DNA of 64,000 nt from Mariniflexile jejuense (GTDB lineage Bacteria; Bacteroidota; Bacteroidia; Flavobacteriales; Flavobacteriaceae): contig NZ_JBHTJI010000042.1 in the NCBI RefSeq assembly GCF_042675665.1, forward strand, positions 434,001 through 498,000, written 5' to 3'. The notes under the pieces were generated by a model. That model searched no databases. It was given only the letters and a program-made list of their open reading frames with translations, and was not told where the DNA came from. Positions within the stretch are counted from its first letter, which is position 1; each line of letters opens with the position of its first letter. The position numbers were made by a program, and so were the translations under genes. This document shows, piece by piece, positions 15,094 through 24,415 of the stretch.

Positions 15094-18000
15094 TTAATTT
15101 CCTCCTGCTTGAATAGACGAATTGGTTTTAGCTTCTTGTGTTTTAATTTTATTTAATTCTGCTTTAGCTTCGGTAACTACATCATTAAACTCTGTGAAGT
15201 TTTGAATAACACTTTCTAATATATAAGTTGCTTGAAAAGCATCTTTCAATGCATAAAAATTCTTTGCCATAAGTACCAAACCTTTGGCGCTGTAATATTT
15301 ATACCCTGAAAAATCTTTAGCTAATTTTTTAATAGCTGTATTTGAAGCTTCAAATTTTCCATCCTTATTTTTAAAATACGCATTGTAATACAAAGCTTCT
15401 GCAGCAGTTTCGCCTGTAGCTACACTTTCTACTTTTGCGTAGGCTTCTTTAGCTTTTGTTTCATTGCCTGTTTTTATAGCAGAACGTGCAATAATAACAT
15501 TGGCATCAGCTTTAATTTTATTATCAATACTTGCACTTGCTAATACTTTTTCAGCGTAGGTTACGGCTTTATTGTAGTTTTCTAATTGGTAATAAGCTTT
15601 CATTAAATTAGATTGTGCAAATACAACGTTTTGCGGAAAATTAGCTTCGTCTTCCAAACGCTCTAACAACGGAATGGCTTTATTCCAACTTTTACTTTCT
15701 AAATAAAATTGTGATAAACGCGATAAGGCTTCTTCTGTAAATTCACTTCTAGAAGTATCAACCACATATTTATAATGTGGTGCAGCATTATCCATCAATC
15801 CCTTTTTGTAATACATTTGCGCCAAGTAAAAATGCGATTGTAAGGCATGTAAACCGTTTGGAAATTGATTTATATAGCCATTAAATTGTGTAATGGCTTT
15901 ATCTGTATTATTATCTAGATATTGCTTTTCGGCAGCTTCATAGGTAGCGTTGTCTAAATCGGCATCGGTAACTTCTACATATTTTAAAGTTTTCACCCAA
16001 GATGCATACTCATTAACACGACCTAAATCGATATAAATTAAACGTGCTGTCGCTACTGCTTGTACTGCTTCTGGCGTTTCTGGATAGTCGCTTGCTACTT
16101 GTTTAAACTTGGTTAAAGCCTGTTCATTTTTACCACTGTTGTAATATACCAAACCTTGTCTTAAATGCGATTTTGGTACAAATGAGCTCATTTTATATTC
16201 AGAATTTAAACGATTATACATTTGTACAGCTTTATCTGTATCGCCATTTTTTACGTAGGTATTTGCTAATTCGTACATGGCATCATCACGAAGTTTAGAT
16301 TTTTGATACTCTGAAATAAACTGCTCTAATTCTTTTATTTTTTTTGAATCTTGCCCAATATAGCCTGCACTTATTGCTTTTTGAAAGAAGGCATAATCGG
16401 CATCAAGTGTACTTAACTTTATAGCATTTTCATAAGCATTGATAGCACTTTTATAGTCGCTTGACACAAAATACGCATCACCCAAACGCAAATATGCATC
16501 ATTTAACCTTGTATTATCAGAACCCGTTCTTTTACTTGAGGCTATATATTGGTTGAAATACTGTGCTGTTTGCGAATAATTCTTCAACTTAAAATATGTA
16601 TAGGCCAAGTTATAATCGATGTTTTTATATTCAGGTGTAGATGCTGCTACCGATTGCTGCTGAAACTGTTTAAAACTTAATAACGCATCATTATAATTAC
16701 TTAAATTATAATCGGTTTCGGCTTTCCAAAAAGTTGTTCTTGCTGTAAAAGTTGCATCGCGTGGTTCTTTTAATGATGCATCAAAAAGAATTTTAGCTTC
16801 AGCATATTTACCTTCATTGTACAACTCTAAACCTCTATAAAATGCTACCTTTTGGTAAGCTGCTTTATTTTCAAAACTTTTTTTACCTTCCAATAATTTA
16901 AGCGCTTCTTTATAGTTTTTTGAAGTGATATACGAATCTATTAACAAAGTTTCAATTTCTTCTCTGTAGGTTGTTTTTGGGTATTTATCTAAATAACCTG
17001 CTAAAACTTGTGGTGCCGATTGGTATGGATTTCCAATATCGTAACTAATTTTGGCATAGTTTAAATAAGCATCTTCCTGAATTTTTAAATCGAAATCCAT
17101 TTCCGAAGCATTTTTAAACGCATTTAAAGCTTCTTGTTTTTTACCAAGTTTAATATAACTTTCACCTAAATGATAATAGGCGTTTTGTGCTATTGAATTT
17201 GTACCACTTATAATTTTATTAAATTCTGAAATAGCTTTTTCAAAATGTCCTTGTTTATAATGTGCGTAACCAAGTTGATAAAAATCGGTATTACTCCACT
17301 TGCCTTTTACACCTTTATAAGCTTCTAAATACGGAATAGCTTCATCATATTTTTTTAAATTGAAATAACTTTCACCTATAATTTTTGATAGTTCTGAAAC
17401 TTCATTAGCATCGCTACTTTTTAATTTTGCCTTCGCCAATTGAATTGCTTTTTCAAAATTTCCTAGTTTAAAATTCAAATCGGCTTGATAGTATGATAGT
17501 TTTTCTTTGTACTGCTCTTGGTTGCTTACTTGGTCAAAATACTTATTAGCGCTTTCATAATCATCACCTTCATAAGCCATAAAACCTATATAATATTTGG
17601 CTTGCGAACCGTATTCTTTAGAGTTTTCAACACGCGTTAAATATTGCTTCGCTTCCTTATATTGTTTACTTGAAAATGCAGAATAGCCGTTATTGAAATA
17701 AAATTTTTCTTTTTCATTTCTACCTAAACCGCTTTCATCTACTTTATCATACCACTTTCTGGCATGCGCATATTTCCCATTTTCAAAATAGTAATCGGCT
17801 ACATCTACATAGGCCGTATTTCTTTTGGTACTTGTTGGGTATTCTTTTACAAAATCTTCCACCAATTGGTCGGCATTTTGTTGGTTTAAACGCACGGCGC
17901 AATTTGCTATGTAATAAGCACAATCAGACAACAAAACGGTTTCTTTAGTTTCTTTTTTTGTTTCACGAAACATGGTTTGTGCCGCAAGATATTGCTGGTT

Positions 18001-18126
18001 ATTGTAAAGCGATAAAGCTTTTTGATACGTTGCTAAATTACTGGTGTAAGTAGCCGATTGCTGTGCCATAATTTGAAAACCAAGACTTACGGCAACCAAA
18101 AGGGAAATACTGCTTTTTAGAGTCAT
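15094..18126 (-). CDS. Large exported tetratricopeptide repeat protein
   Basis: With the start at 18126 the protein has 1010 residues and a clean signal peptide (MTLKSSISLLVAVSLGFQIMAQQ); the longer reading frame would begin at TTG, 60 bp further out. Nearly the whole chain is TPR helices with the typical spacing A..Y...G.Y..A...F, for instance YYHLGESYIKLGKKQEALNA and ALYNEGKYAEAKILF-like units. TPR arrays bind proteins; here it probably works in the periplasm. Upstream of the barrel protein gene at 13292, with which it probably forms an operon, and divergent from ftsE. No catalytic domain is visible. Confidence 0.85.
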   Translation of the reverse strand: MTLKSSISLLVAVSLGFQIMAQQSATYTSNLATYQKALSLYNNQQYLAAQTMFRETKKETKETVLLSDCAYYIANCAVRLNQQNADQLVEDFVKEYPTSTKRNTAYVDVADYYFENGKYAHARKWYDKVDESGLGRNEKEKFYFNNGYSAFSSKQYKEAKQYLTRVENSKEYGSQAKYYIGFMAYEGDDYESANKYFDQVSNQEQYKEKLSYYQADLNFKLGNFEKAIQLAKAKLKSSDANEVSELSKIIGESYFNLKKYDEAIPYLEAYKGVKGKWSNTDFYQLGYAHYKQGHFEKAISEFNKIISGTNSIAQNAYYHLGESYIKLGKKQEALNAFKNASEMDFDLKIQEDAYLNYAKISYDIGNPYQSAPQVLAGYLDKYPKTTYREEIETLLIDSYITSKNYKEALKLLEGKKSFENKAAYQKVAFYRGLELYNEGKYAEAKILFDASLKEPRDATFTARTTFWKAETDYNLSNYNDALLSFKQFQQQSVAASTPEYKNIDYNLAYTYFKLKNYSQTAQYFNQYIASSKRTGSDNTRLNDAYLRLGDAYFVSSDYKSAINAYENAIKLSTLDADYAFFQKAISAGYIGQDSKKIKELEQFISEYQKSKLRDDAMYELANTYVKNGDTDKAVQMYNRLNSEYKMSSFVPKSHLRQGLVYYNSGKNEQALTKFKQVASDYPETPEAVQAVATARLIYIDLGRVNEYASWVKTLKYVEVTDADLDNATYEAAEKQYLDNNTDKAITQFNGYINQFPNGLHALQSHFYLAQMYYKKGLMDNAAPHYKYVVDTSRSEFTEEALSRLSQFYLESKSWNKAIPLLERLEDEANFPQNVVFAQSNLMKAYYQLENYNKAVTYAEKVLASASIDNKIKADANVIIARSAIKTGNETKAKEAYAKVESVATGETAAEALYYNAYFKNKDGKFEASNTAIKKLAKDFSGYKYYSAKGLVLMAKNFYALKDAFQATYILESVIQNFTEFNDVVTEAKAELNKIKTQEAKTNSSIQAGGN

Positions 18127-18346
18127 TAACAATTTATTTAATATTAGAATCAAAGATAATTTAATATAAACCCTATAACGCAACAATCGTGCTATAATTA
18201 TAAACCGACTTATTAAAAGTTAAAAAAAGACTGAAGTTGGTTGGTAAAGAACTACGTTTTTAGAAATCTAATCAAACTTTTAACTTATAACTTTTAACTT
18301 TCAACTTTTATATAATACTTTTACAGCACATAAATTTATTTTACAT

Positions 18347-19030
18347 ATGCCTACTCCAATTTTAGAATTAAAAAACGCTTCGATATATCAAGGTGATAGT
18401 TTGGTACTTTCTAACGTGAATGTTGAAATCAACAAAGGTGATTTTGTTTATTTAATTGGAAAAACAGGAACTGGGAAAAGTAGCTTTATGAAAACACTTT
18501 ATGGCGATTTACCTTTAACTGAAGGTGAAGGACATATTGTAGATTTCGATTTAAAAACTTTAAAAGAAAGTGAAATACCTTATTTAAGACGAAAATTAGG
18601 CGTTGTTTTTCAAGATTTTAAATTACTACCTGATAGTAATGTAAACGAAAATTTATTGTTTGTTTTAAGAGCAACTGGTTGGAAAGATAAAATTGAAATG
18701 AACATGCGTGTTGAAGAAGTTTTAAGTAAAGTTGATATGAAAACCATGGGTTATAAATATCCGCATGAACTTTCGGGTGGCGAGCAACAACGTGTTGCCA
18801 TTGCTAGAGCCTTACTTAACAACCCAGAACTTATACTTGCCGATGAACCTACTGGAAATTTAGACCCACAAACCAGTATTGAGGTTATGGAGGTTTTGCA
18901 AGAAATAAACAAAAACGGCAACACCATTTTAATGGCAACACACGATTATGCTTTACTATTAAAATACCCAAGCAAAACCTTAAAGTGCGATGATAGTCAG
19001 GTTTTTGAGGTAGTGCAGCGCAAAGGGTAA
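18347..19030 (+). CDS. ftsE: Cell-division ATP-binding protein FtsE
   Basis: A 227-residue ABC ATPase with Walker A GKTGTGKSSF at residues 38-47, Q-loop VVFQDFKLLPDSNV near 87-100, signature LSGGEQQRVAIARAL near 142-156, Walker B ELILADEPTGNLDP near 160-173 and the switch His in MATHDYALL near 196. The sequence resembles FtsE more than other ABC ATPases. With FtsX it controls peptidoglycan hydrolases at the division site. FtsX is not adjacent here. The 220-bp gap to the TPR gene start must hold divergent promoters and contains several AACTTTT-like repeats. Confidence 0.9.
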   Translation: MPTPILELKNASIYQGDSLVLSNVNVEINKGDFVYLIGKTGTGKSSFMKTLYGDLPLTEGEGHIVDFDLKTLKESEIPYLRRKLGVVFQDFKLLPDSNVNENLLFVLRATGWKDKIEMNMRVEEVLSKVDMKTMGYKYPHELSGGEQQRVAIARALLNNPELILADEPTGNLDPQTSIEVMEVLQEINKNGNTILMATHDYALLLKYPSKTLKCDDSQVFEVVQRKG

Positions 19031-19032
19031 TT

Positions 19033-19878
19033 TTAATTTTCTTTTTTGTAAATATGAGGGTTTTTACGAATGCCTTTTTTAAAAATTTTACGTACCAACA
19101 TTCTTAAATTAGCATCGAGGTCTAGTAGTATGTTTTTAAAAGTATCTTCTGGTCGTCCTCTAAATTTAGTAACATGAAATTTATCAGTTTCCTTCAAAGC
19201 TTCATCACTAAAATAATAATTTGAAATACAGCATCTACTTCTATCAACGGTTACTTTATTTACCGAATGCCAAGAAGCATCATGAGTTGCCATAACCACT
19301 AACCTATTAAACTTACTCTCTATTACAACGGGCTTCTTTTTCGGACCATTAGGCCACAATTCAAGATGTCCGCCATTTTTCAATTCCCAATCAGGAGTAA
19401 TATAATAAAGTAAGTTAAGCACACGCCAACGTGCTCGTTCTGCATCATGGGAATTATCTAGATGTGGATTTAAAAAATTATTTTCTGCCATTAGCGAAAG
19501 TCCGCCTGCGTACAAAGACTCATCGGCATAAAGCGATTTTATACCACATATTTCTCCTATTAAACTCACCACTTTTTCATCTTGAAACGCATAAATAACT
19601 TCTTCTAAAAGTTTATCATGCTTATCCATTTGAGCAGAGACACATTTAAATTCGCGAATGCTTTTTAAAACACGCATTTCTGTTTTATCTGGAAATACAT
19701 CAAAACAGGCTTGAGCTAAATCTTCAGGCAATAAATTATCAATATAAAAAAATCCTATTTGATTTTTAGATGCTGAATAAGATACCTTTAGTTCATCTTT
19801 TACACTATCAATTTTATCTACTATTAAATTTGAAATCTCTTTGGATGTTAAACAAGTCATAAGCCTATTATTATTCAT
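19033..19878 (-). CDS. 2-oxoglutarate/Fe(II) dioxygenase family protein
   Basis: A 281-residue protein whose C-terminal half shows the prolyl-4-hydroxylase-like double-stranded beta helix: NPHLDNSH near residues 136-143 supplies the HxD iron ligands. GGHLELWP near 171-178 and ATHDASWHSVNKVTVDRSR near 198-216 supply the distal His and the 2-oxoglutarate Arg. The C-terminus is Lys-rich. It lies at the edge of the polysaccharide cluster and faces ftsE tail to tail, 3 bp apart. It may hydroxylate a surface glycan or protein; the target is unknown. Confidence 0.8.
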   Translation of the reverse strand: MNNNRLMTCLTSKEISNLIVDKIDSVKDELKVSYSASKNQIGFFYIDNLLPEDLAQACFDVFPDKTEMRVLKSIREFKCVSAQMDKHDKLLEEVIYAFQDEKVVSLIGEICGIKSLYADESLYAGGLSLMAENNFLNPHLDNSHDAERARWRVLNLLYYITPDWELKNGGHLELWPNGPKKKPVVIESKFNRLVVMATHDASWHSVNKVTVDRSRCCISNYYFSDEALKETDKFHVTKFRGRPEDTFKNILLDLDANLRMLVRKIFKKGIRKNPHIYKKEN

Positions 19879-19956
19879 TGCAATTTATAACCTTTTAAGC
19901 TAAAAGTTAAATTAAACATTTTAAAAATGTATTTTTATACTTTATCACAACCACCT

Positions 19957-20814
19957 ATGCTATCTATTTTAATTCCAACTTTCAACTACAACATTGTTCC
20001 TTTAGTTAAAGAAATTTTTGAACAGGTTTCAAAATGCAACATTGTTTTTGAAATTTTAGTTTATGATGATGGTTCAAATTCTAAACTAAACATTAAAAAT
20101 CAATCAATTAAACTTATTGAAAATTGTTTTTTTAAGGAATTGCCCCATAATATTGGAAGAAGTGCTATTAGAAACCTTCTTGGTACTGATGCCAAATACA
20201 AGACTCTATTATTTATAGATGCTGGAACATTTCCAAAAGAAAAAGACTTTATAAAAAATTACATTTTAATTCATAACAAGGAAGTCATTATAGGAGGCAT
20301 GACCTATGGTGAAAAGCCACTTGAAAAAAAATATAAATTAAGATGGATTTACACAAAAAAAAGGGAAGCCACCAAAGGATTACATTCTTCTAATTTTTTA
20401 ATTAAAAAAAGCTTATTTCAATTAAACTTATTTGATGAAACCTTAAAAAAATATGGTTGTGAAGATGTACTTTTTTTTAATAACCTACTTAAAAAAAATA
20501 TAGAAATAATTAAAATAGACAACCCTGTAATTCATGAAGCAGATGATGATTGGAATACTTTTATAAAAAAAACAGATTACGCCATTGAAAATTTAATACA
20601 GTTAATTGATGAAGGCAAACTAAGTATTTCAAATTATAAAATATCCAAACTTTACATGCAACTTAGTCAATTGGGTTTAGATAAATTTGTTTCTTTACTG
20701 TTTAAATGGCTAAAACCTTTGTTGCTTAAAAATTTCAATTCTAATCACCCTTCAATATTTTTGTTTGATTTTTACAGATTAAGCTATTTTTGTTTTATAA
20801 AAAATAAGAAATGA
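19957..20814 (+). CDS. Glycosyltransferase family 2
   Basis: Starting at MLSILIPTFNYN gives 285 residues and the normal GT2 N-terminus; an in-frame ATG at 19927 would add ten residues. ILVYDDGSNS near residue 37 is the nucleotide-sugar binding motif, NIGRSAIRNLL near 68-78 and LLFIDAGT near 87 (a DxD-like site reduced to DAG), and CEDVLFFNNLL near 170 is the acceptor-side ED motif. GT2 enzymes add single sugars in the cytoplasm. It overlaps the next glycosyltransferase start (ATGA), so the two are coupled in the surface-polysaccharide cluster. Confidence 0.85.
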   Translation: MLSILIPTFNYNIVPLVKEIFEQVSKCNIVFEILVYDDGSNSKLNIKNQSIKLIENCFFKELPHNIGRSAIRNLLGTDAKYKTLLFIDAGTFPKEKDFIKNYILIHNKEVIIGGMTYGEKPLEKKYKLRWIYTKKREATKGLHSSNFLIKKSLFQLNLFDETLKKYGCEDVLFFNNLLKKNIEIIKIDNPVIHEADDDWNTFIKKTDYAIENLIQLIDEGKLSISNYKISKLYMQLSQLGLDKFVSLLFKWLKPLLLKNFNSNHPSIFLFDFYRLSYFCFIKNKK

Positions 20815-21755
20815 CTCCTTTTTTATCGATAGTAATTCCGTTATACAATAAAGAAACTTTTATTGCAAACACTATAAAAAGTGTTTTACAACAAACGTTT
20901 CAAGATTTTGAAATTATTGTTGTAGATGATGGCAGTACAGATAACAGTTATCAAATAGTTTCTAGTTTAGACAATGAAAAAATTACTTTAATTAAACAAG
21001 AAAACCAAGGCGTTTCGGTTGCAAGAAACTTTGGTATACAAAAAGCTAAAGCTAATTATATTGCATTGATCGATGCTGACGATATTTGGTATCCAAACCA
21101 TTTATTTGAATTAAAAAAACAAATGGATTTATTTCCTGAAGCTGGACTTTATTGCAATAATTATGAAGTTTTTCATAATGAAAAAGTTTGTAAAAAAGCA
21201 GCTTTCAATTTTAGCTATGATACTGAATGTTTAATAGTGGAAGACTATTTTAAAGCCAGTATTATAAATTCTGTCGCATGGACATCGGCAATTGGCTTTT
21301 CAAAAGAAAACTTTACAAACTTGGGAGGCTTTAACACGAATTATAAAACAGCACAAGATTTGGATTTATGGATTCGGTTTGCATTAAATTATAAGGTAAG
21401 CTTCAATCCAACTATAACCATGAGCTACAAATTCTATATTGATAATAGCTTATCAAAAAACGAGAAAAACTATAATTACATTAGATATGATTTTATTAAC
21501 AGCTATAATGAAGAAGCTCAAAATAATCCTTCATTAAAATTGTATTTAGATGTAAATAGGTATGCACTTGCTTTGCGTAGTAAGTTAAATGGAGATAAAC
21601 AACTTTATTTAAAGGTTAAAAAAGATATTGATTTTAGTAATTTGAATTTGAAACAAAGAGTAGTTTTAATCGCTCCAAAAAGCTTACTTTTTACAATTAA
21701 AAAACTACAAATTTTCCTTTTAAAAAATCATATTTATTTAACAGTTTACAAATAG
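20811..21755 (+). CDS. Glycosyltransferase family 2
   Basis: A 314-residue GT-A enzyme with SIVIPLYNKETFI at residues 6-18, IIVVDDGSTDNS near 34-45, GVSVARNFGI near 67-76, IALIDADDIW near 83-92 (the DxD metal site) and QDLDLWIRFAL near 180-190. It has no membrane helices except a weak hydrophobic C-terminal stretch. It overlaps the previous GT2 by 4 bp, and its 3' end overlaps the convergent ketoisomerase gene by 18 bp. Sugar donor and acceptor are unknown. Confidence 0.9.
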   Translation: MTPFLSIVIPLYNKETFIANTIKSVLQQTFQDFEIIVVDDGSTDNSYQIVSSLDNEKITLIKQENQGVSVARNFGIQKAKANYIALIDADDIWYPNHLFELKKQMDLFPEAGLYCNNYEVFHNEKVCKKAAFNFSYDTECLIVEDYFKASIINSVAWTSAIGFSKENFTNLGGFNTNYKTAQDLDLWIRFALNYKVSFNPTITMSYKFYIDNSLSKNEKNYNYIRYDFINSYNEEAQNNPSLKLYLDVNRYALALRSKLNGDKQLYLKVKKDIDFSNLNLKQRVVLIAPKSLLFTIKKLQIFLLKNHIYLTVYK

Positions 21756-22136
21756 TTTAAACTCATCAAAATCTCTAATATAATCTTGTTCATCAAATAC
21801 ATTAGAAGCTAATACTAAGCATACTGAGCCTGATGAAAAATTATCAATTTCTCGCCAAATTCCAGATTCTACCAACAAACCCTTATTTGGTTTGTTTAAT
21901 TGTATCGTTTCTGCTTCTTTTCCATTTTTAACATGCACTTCAAAACTTCCGCTTAGAGCTATTAGCAATTGATACAAGTTTTTATGAGCATGTCCTCCTC
22001 TAAAGGCATCACTTGGCACATCATATAAATAATAAACACGCTTTATTTGAAACGGAATAACGTCACCTTCAATAATTCCTAAATGCCCTCGTGGATCTGA
22101 AATTTTTGGAATATCAATAATTTTTACACCTCTCAT
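21738..22136 (-). CDS. Sugar 3,4-ketoisomerase (QdtA/FdtA-type cupin)
   Basis: A 132-residue single-domain cupin of the WxcM-like family. Landmarks are KISDPRGHLGIIEG near residues 10-23, IKRVYYLYDVPSDAFRGGHAHKNLYQLLIALSG near 31-63 with the active-site His pair, and LLVESGIWREIDNFSSGSVCLVLAS near 86-110. The family turns dTDP-4-keto-6-deoxyglucose into the 3-keto sugar. A DegT-type aminotransferase at 26557 would then make the 3-amino-3,6-dideoxyhexose (Qui3N or Fuc3N). Which epimer forms cannot be told. Transcribed after the glycosyltransferase at 22139, 2 bp apart. Confidence 0.88.
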   Translation of the reverse strand: MRGVKIIDIPKISDPRGHLGIIEGDVIPFQIKRVYYLYDVPSDAFRGGHAHKNLYQLLIALSGSFEVHVKNGKEAETIQLNKPNKGLLVESGIWREIDNFSSGSVCLVLASNVFDEQDYIRDFDEFKLFVNC

Positions 22137-22138
22137 AT

Positions 22139-23215
22139 TTAATCAATTATTTTTCTCCATTGCATTCCAATGGTTTCTATTTTTAAATGGCTAATACTAT
22201 TTACTGTATTTTGTTTTATATAATTATATAATTGTTCATTTTCAACAAGTTCATTCATGGCGTCAGATATTGCAGATTGGTTGTAATTTTCAACCAGCAA
22301 ACCATTTTCCCTATTCTTTATTACTTCGCTTGGACCAGAATTACAATCTACCGAAAGTACTGGCGTGCCACAAGCCAATGACTCTATTAAAGAGAGTGGA
22401 AACCCTTCATATCTACTGGTTAAAACCGTAAATAAGGCATTTTTAACATACGGGTATGGATTTTCTGTAAACGACAAGAAAAACACATGACTTATTAATG
22501 AGGCTCTTTTTACCCTTTCTTTAATAAGTTTAACATCCTCCCCACTTCCTAAAATCAATAGCGAAATATTCTTTTTTGCTAATTTTGAATTTTTGTAAGC
22601 ATCAATCAATAGGCTTAAGTTTTTTGATTGATCTTGAACTCTTCCAAAAAACAATATATATTTGTTATTTTTTCTAAAAAAAATAGGTTCATTTGCCTTT
22701 TTCATAATCCAATCAAAATCAACAGGATTATAAATAGCAATTACATTTTTCAAATCATACTGTTCTCTAATTTCATTTTTAATTTTTTTGCTTACGCAAA
22801 CAATACGATAAATATCAGCATATAAAACCCTTGCTAAAAACCTGTTGTTAGGAATATAGTTTTTTATATTATAGCTATGTATTATTGGCAAAATTTTTTC
22901 CGCTTTAAATAAATACTTATAAATTATGTATTCCTTAAAGAAGACACTTCGAGGTCTGTTATCTATTATTACATCAAACTTATTTTCTTTAAAATATTGT
23001 TTTAATAACCGTAGTTTTTTTAAACCATTTTTAGAACCATTTAATGTCAATTCCACATTAAAAAGCTTACCAGCATATGTATATTTCACTACGTTTTTTG
23101 TAGTAAGAACATGAACATCGAAATTTAATTGGTCGAGTATTTGAGAAAGCATACCGCTAAACCGTTCTGCTCCACCTCTACCCAGTGAAGTTGTTACGAT
23201 GCATATCTTCTTCAT
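22139..23215 (-). CDS. Glycosyltransferase family 4
   Basis: A 358-residue GT-B enzyme. The N-terminus KKICIVTTSLGRGGAERFSGML is the GT4 glycine-rich start, KNNKYILFFGRVQDQSKNLSLLIDAY near 183-208 opens the donor domain, and LTSRYEGFPLSLIESLACGTPVLSVDCNSGPSEVI near 265-299 is the E-x7-E donor site. Such enzymes transfer sugars to growing lipid-linked glycans at the inner membrane. It runs with the ketoisomerase gene and divergently from the glycosyltransferase at 23273. Confidence 0.9.
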   Translation of the reverse strand: MKKICIVTTSLGRGGAERFSGMLSQILDQLNFDVHVLTTKNVVKYTYAGKLFNVELTLNGSKNGLKKLRLLKQYFKENKFDVIIDNRPRSVFFKEYIIYKYLFKAEKILPIIHSYNIKNYIPNNRFLARVLYADIYRIVCVSKKIKNEIREQYDLKNVIAIYNPVDFDWIMKKANEPIFFRKNNKYILFFGRVQDQSKNLSLLIDAYKNSKLAKKNISLLILGSGEDVKLIKERVKRASLISHVFFLSFTENPYPYVKNALFTVLTSRYEGFPLSLIESLACGTPVLSVDCNSGPSEVIKNRENGLLVENYNQSAISDAMNELVENEQLYNYIKQNTVNSISHLKIETIGMQWRKIID

Positions 23216-23272
23216 TTAATGGTTAGGACTTTAAATTAATTAAATACATTTGCATCAAAACTAATCATTTTA

Positions 23273-24415
23273 ATGAAAATTTTATTGATAGGAGAATATA
23301 ATTCATCTCATTACACTTTAAAAGAAGGTCTTGAAGCTTTAAATCACGAAGTTTTGGTTGTTGGTATGGGCGATGGATTTAAAAAAAGAATGGTTGATAT
23401 AAACCTAAAATGGTACTTTAGAACAGGGTTTTTATCTATTATTAAAAAAATTATTTTCAGGGTTTTTCGTATTGATTTAGCTTCTGTTTTAACCCAAATA
23501 CAATTCAACCATCATAAAAATAAATTCAAAAATTTTGATGTTGTACAATTAATTAATGAAAGTCCCTTTTTAACTGTTACCAAGACAGAAACTACATTAT
23601 TATCATTTATTTTTAAACACAACCCAAACGTTTTTTTATTGTCTTGCGGCACAGACTATATAAGTGTTAATTATGCATATTTAAAAAAGTTTAGGTATTC
23701 TATATTAACTCCCTATTTTGAAAGTAGAGTTTCTAAAAAAGATTTTCAACATATACTAATGCGTATTGAAAAGCCTTATAAAAATTTACACGATTTTGTC
23801 TACAAAAACATAAAAGGCATCATTGCGTCCGATTTAGATTATCACATACCTTTAATTGAAAACCCAAAGTATTTAGGATTGGTACCCAACCCCATACAAA
23901 TTAAAAAATTAAAAAAAATTAATTTAAATATTAATGGTAAAATTGTAATCTTCCATGGAATTAATAGAGAAAATTATTACAAGAAAGGAAATGATATTTT
24001 TGAAGCAGCACTACATATTATAGAACAAAAATATAGCAATCTTATAAAAATAATTACTGTAGAAAGTTTGCCATATAATGAATACATAACCAAATTTGAT
24101 GAAGCCCATATTTTATTAGACCAAGTATATGCTTACGACCAAGGTTTTAATGCATTGGAAGCCATGGCTAAAGGCAAGGTGGTTTTTACTGGAGCTGAAC
24201 AAGAATGGCTAGATTATTATAATTTAAAGGAAGATACTGTAGCCATAAATGCTTTGCCTGACGCACAAAAAATTGCCGAAAAATTAGAATGGCTACTGCT
24301 AAATCCCAATAAAATTTTGGAGATATCTAATAATGCTAGAGAATTTATTGAAAAACAACATAACTACATTGATAGTGCTAAGCTATACCTAGAAAAATGG
24401 CAATCTAAAATTTAG
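23273..24415 (+). CDS. Glycosyltransferase, GT-B fold
   Basis: A 380-residue protein with an N-terminal KILLIGEYNSSHYTLKEGLEALNHEVLVVG typical of GT-B enzymes and a C-terminal donor region, AHILLDQVYAYDQGFNALEAMAKGKVVFTGAEQEW near residues 280-314. The family is close to GT4 but more divergent than the neighbour at 22139. No membrane segment is evident. Its 3' end overlaps the convergent dioxygenase by 4 bp. It belongs to the polysaccharide cluster; the sugar is not known. Confidence 0.8.
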   Translation: MKILLIGEYNSSHYTLKEGLEALNHEVLVVGMGDGFKKRMVDINLKWYFRTGFLSIIKKIIFRVFRIDLASVLTQIQFNHHKNKFKNFDVVQLINESPFLTVTKTETTLLSFIFKHNPNVFLLSCGTDYISVNYAYLKKFRYSILTPYFESRVSKKDFQHILMRIEKPYKNLHDFVYKNIKGIIASDLDYHIPLIENPKYLGLVPNPIQIKKLKKINLNINGKIVIFHGINRENYYKKGNDIFEAALHIIEQKYSNLIKIITVESLPYNEYITKFDEAHILLDQVYAYDQGFNALEAMAKGKVVFTGAEQEWLDYYNLKEDTVAINALPDAQKIAEKLEWLLLNPNKILEISNNAREFIEKQHNYIDSAKLYLEKWQSKI

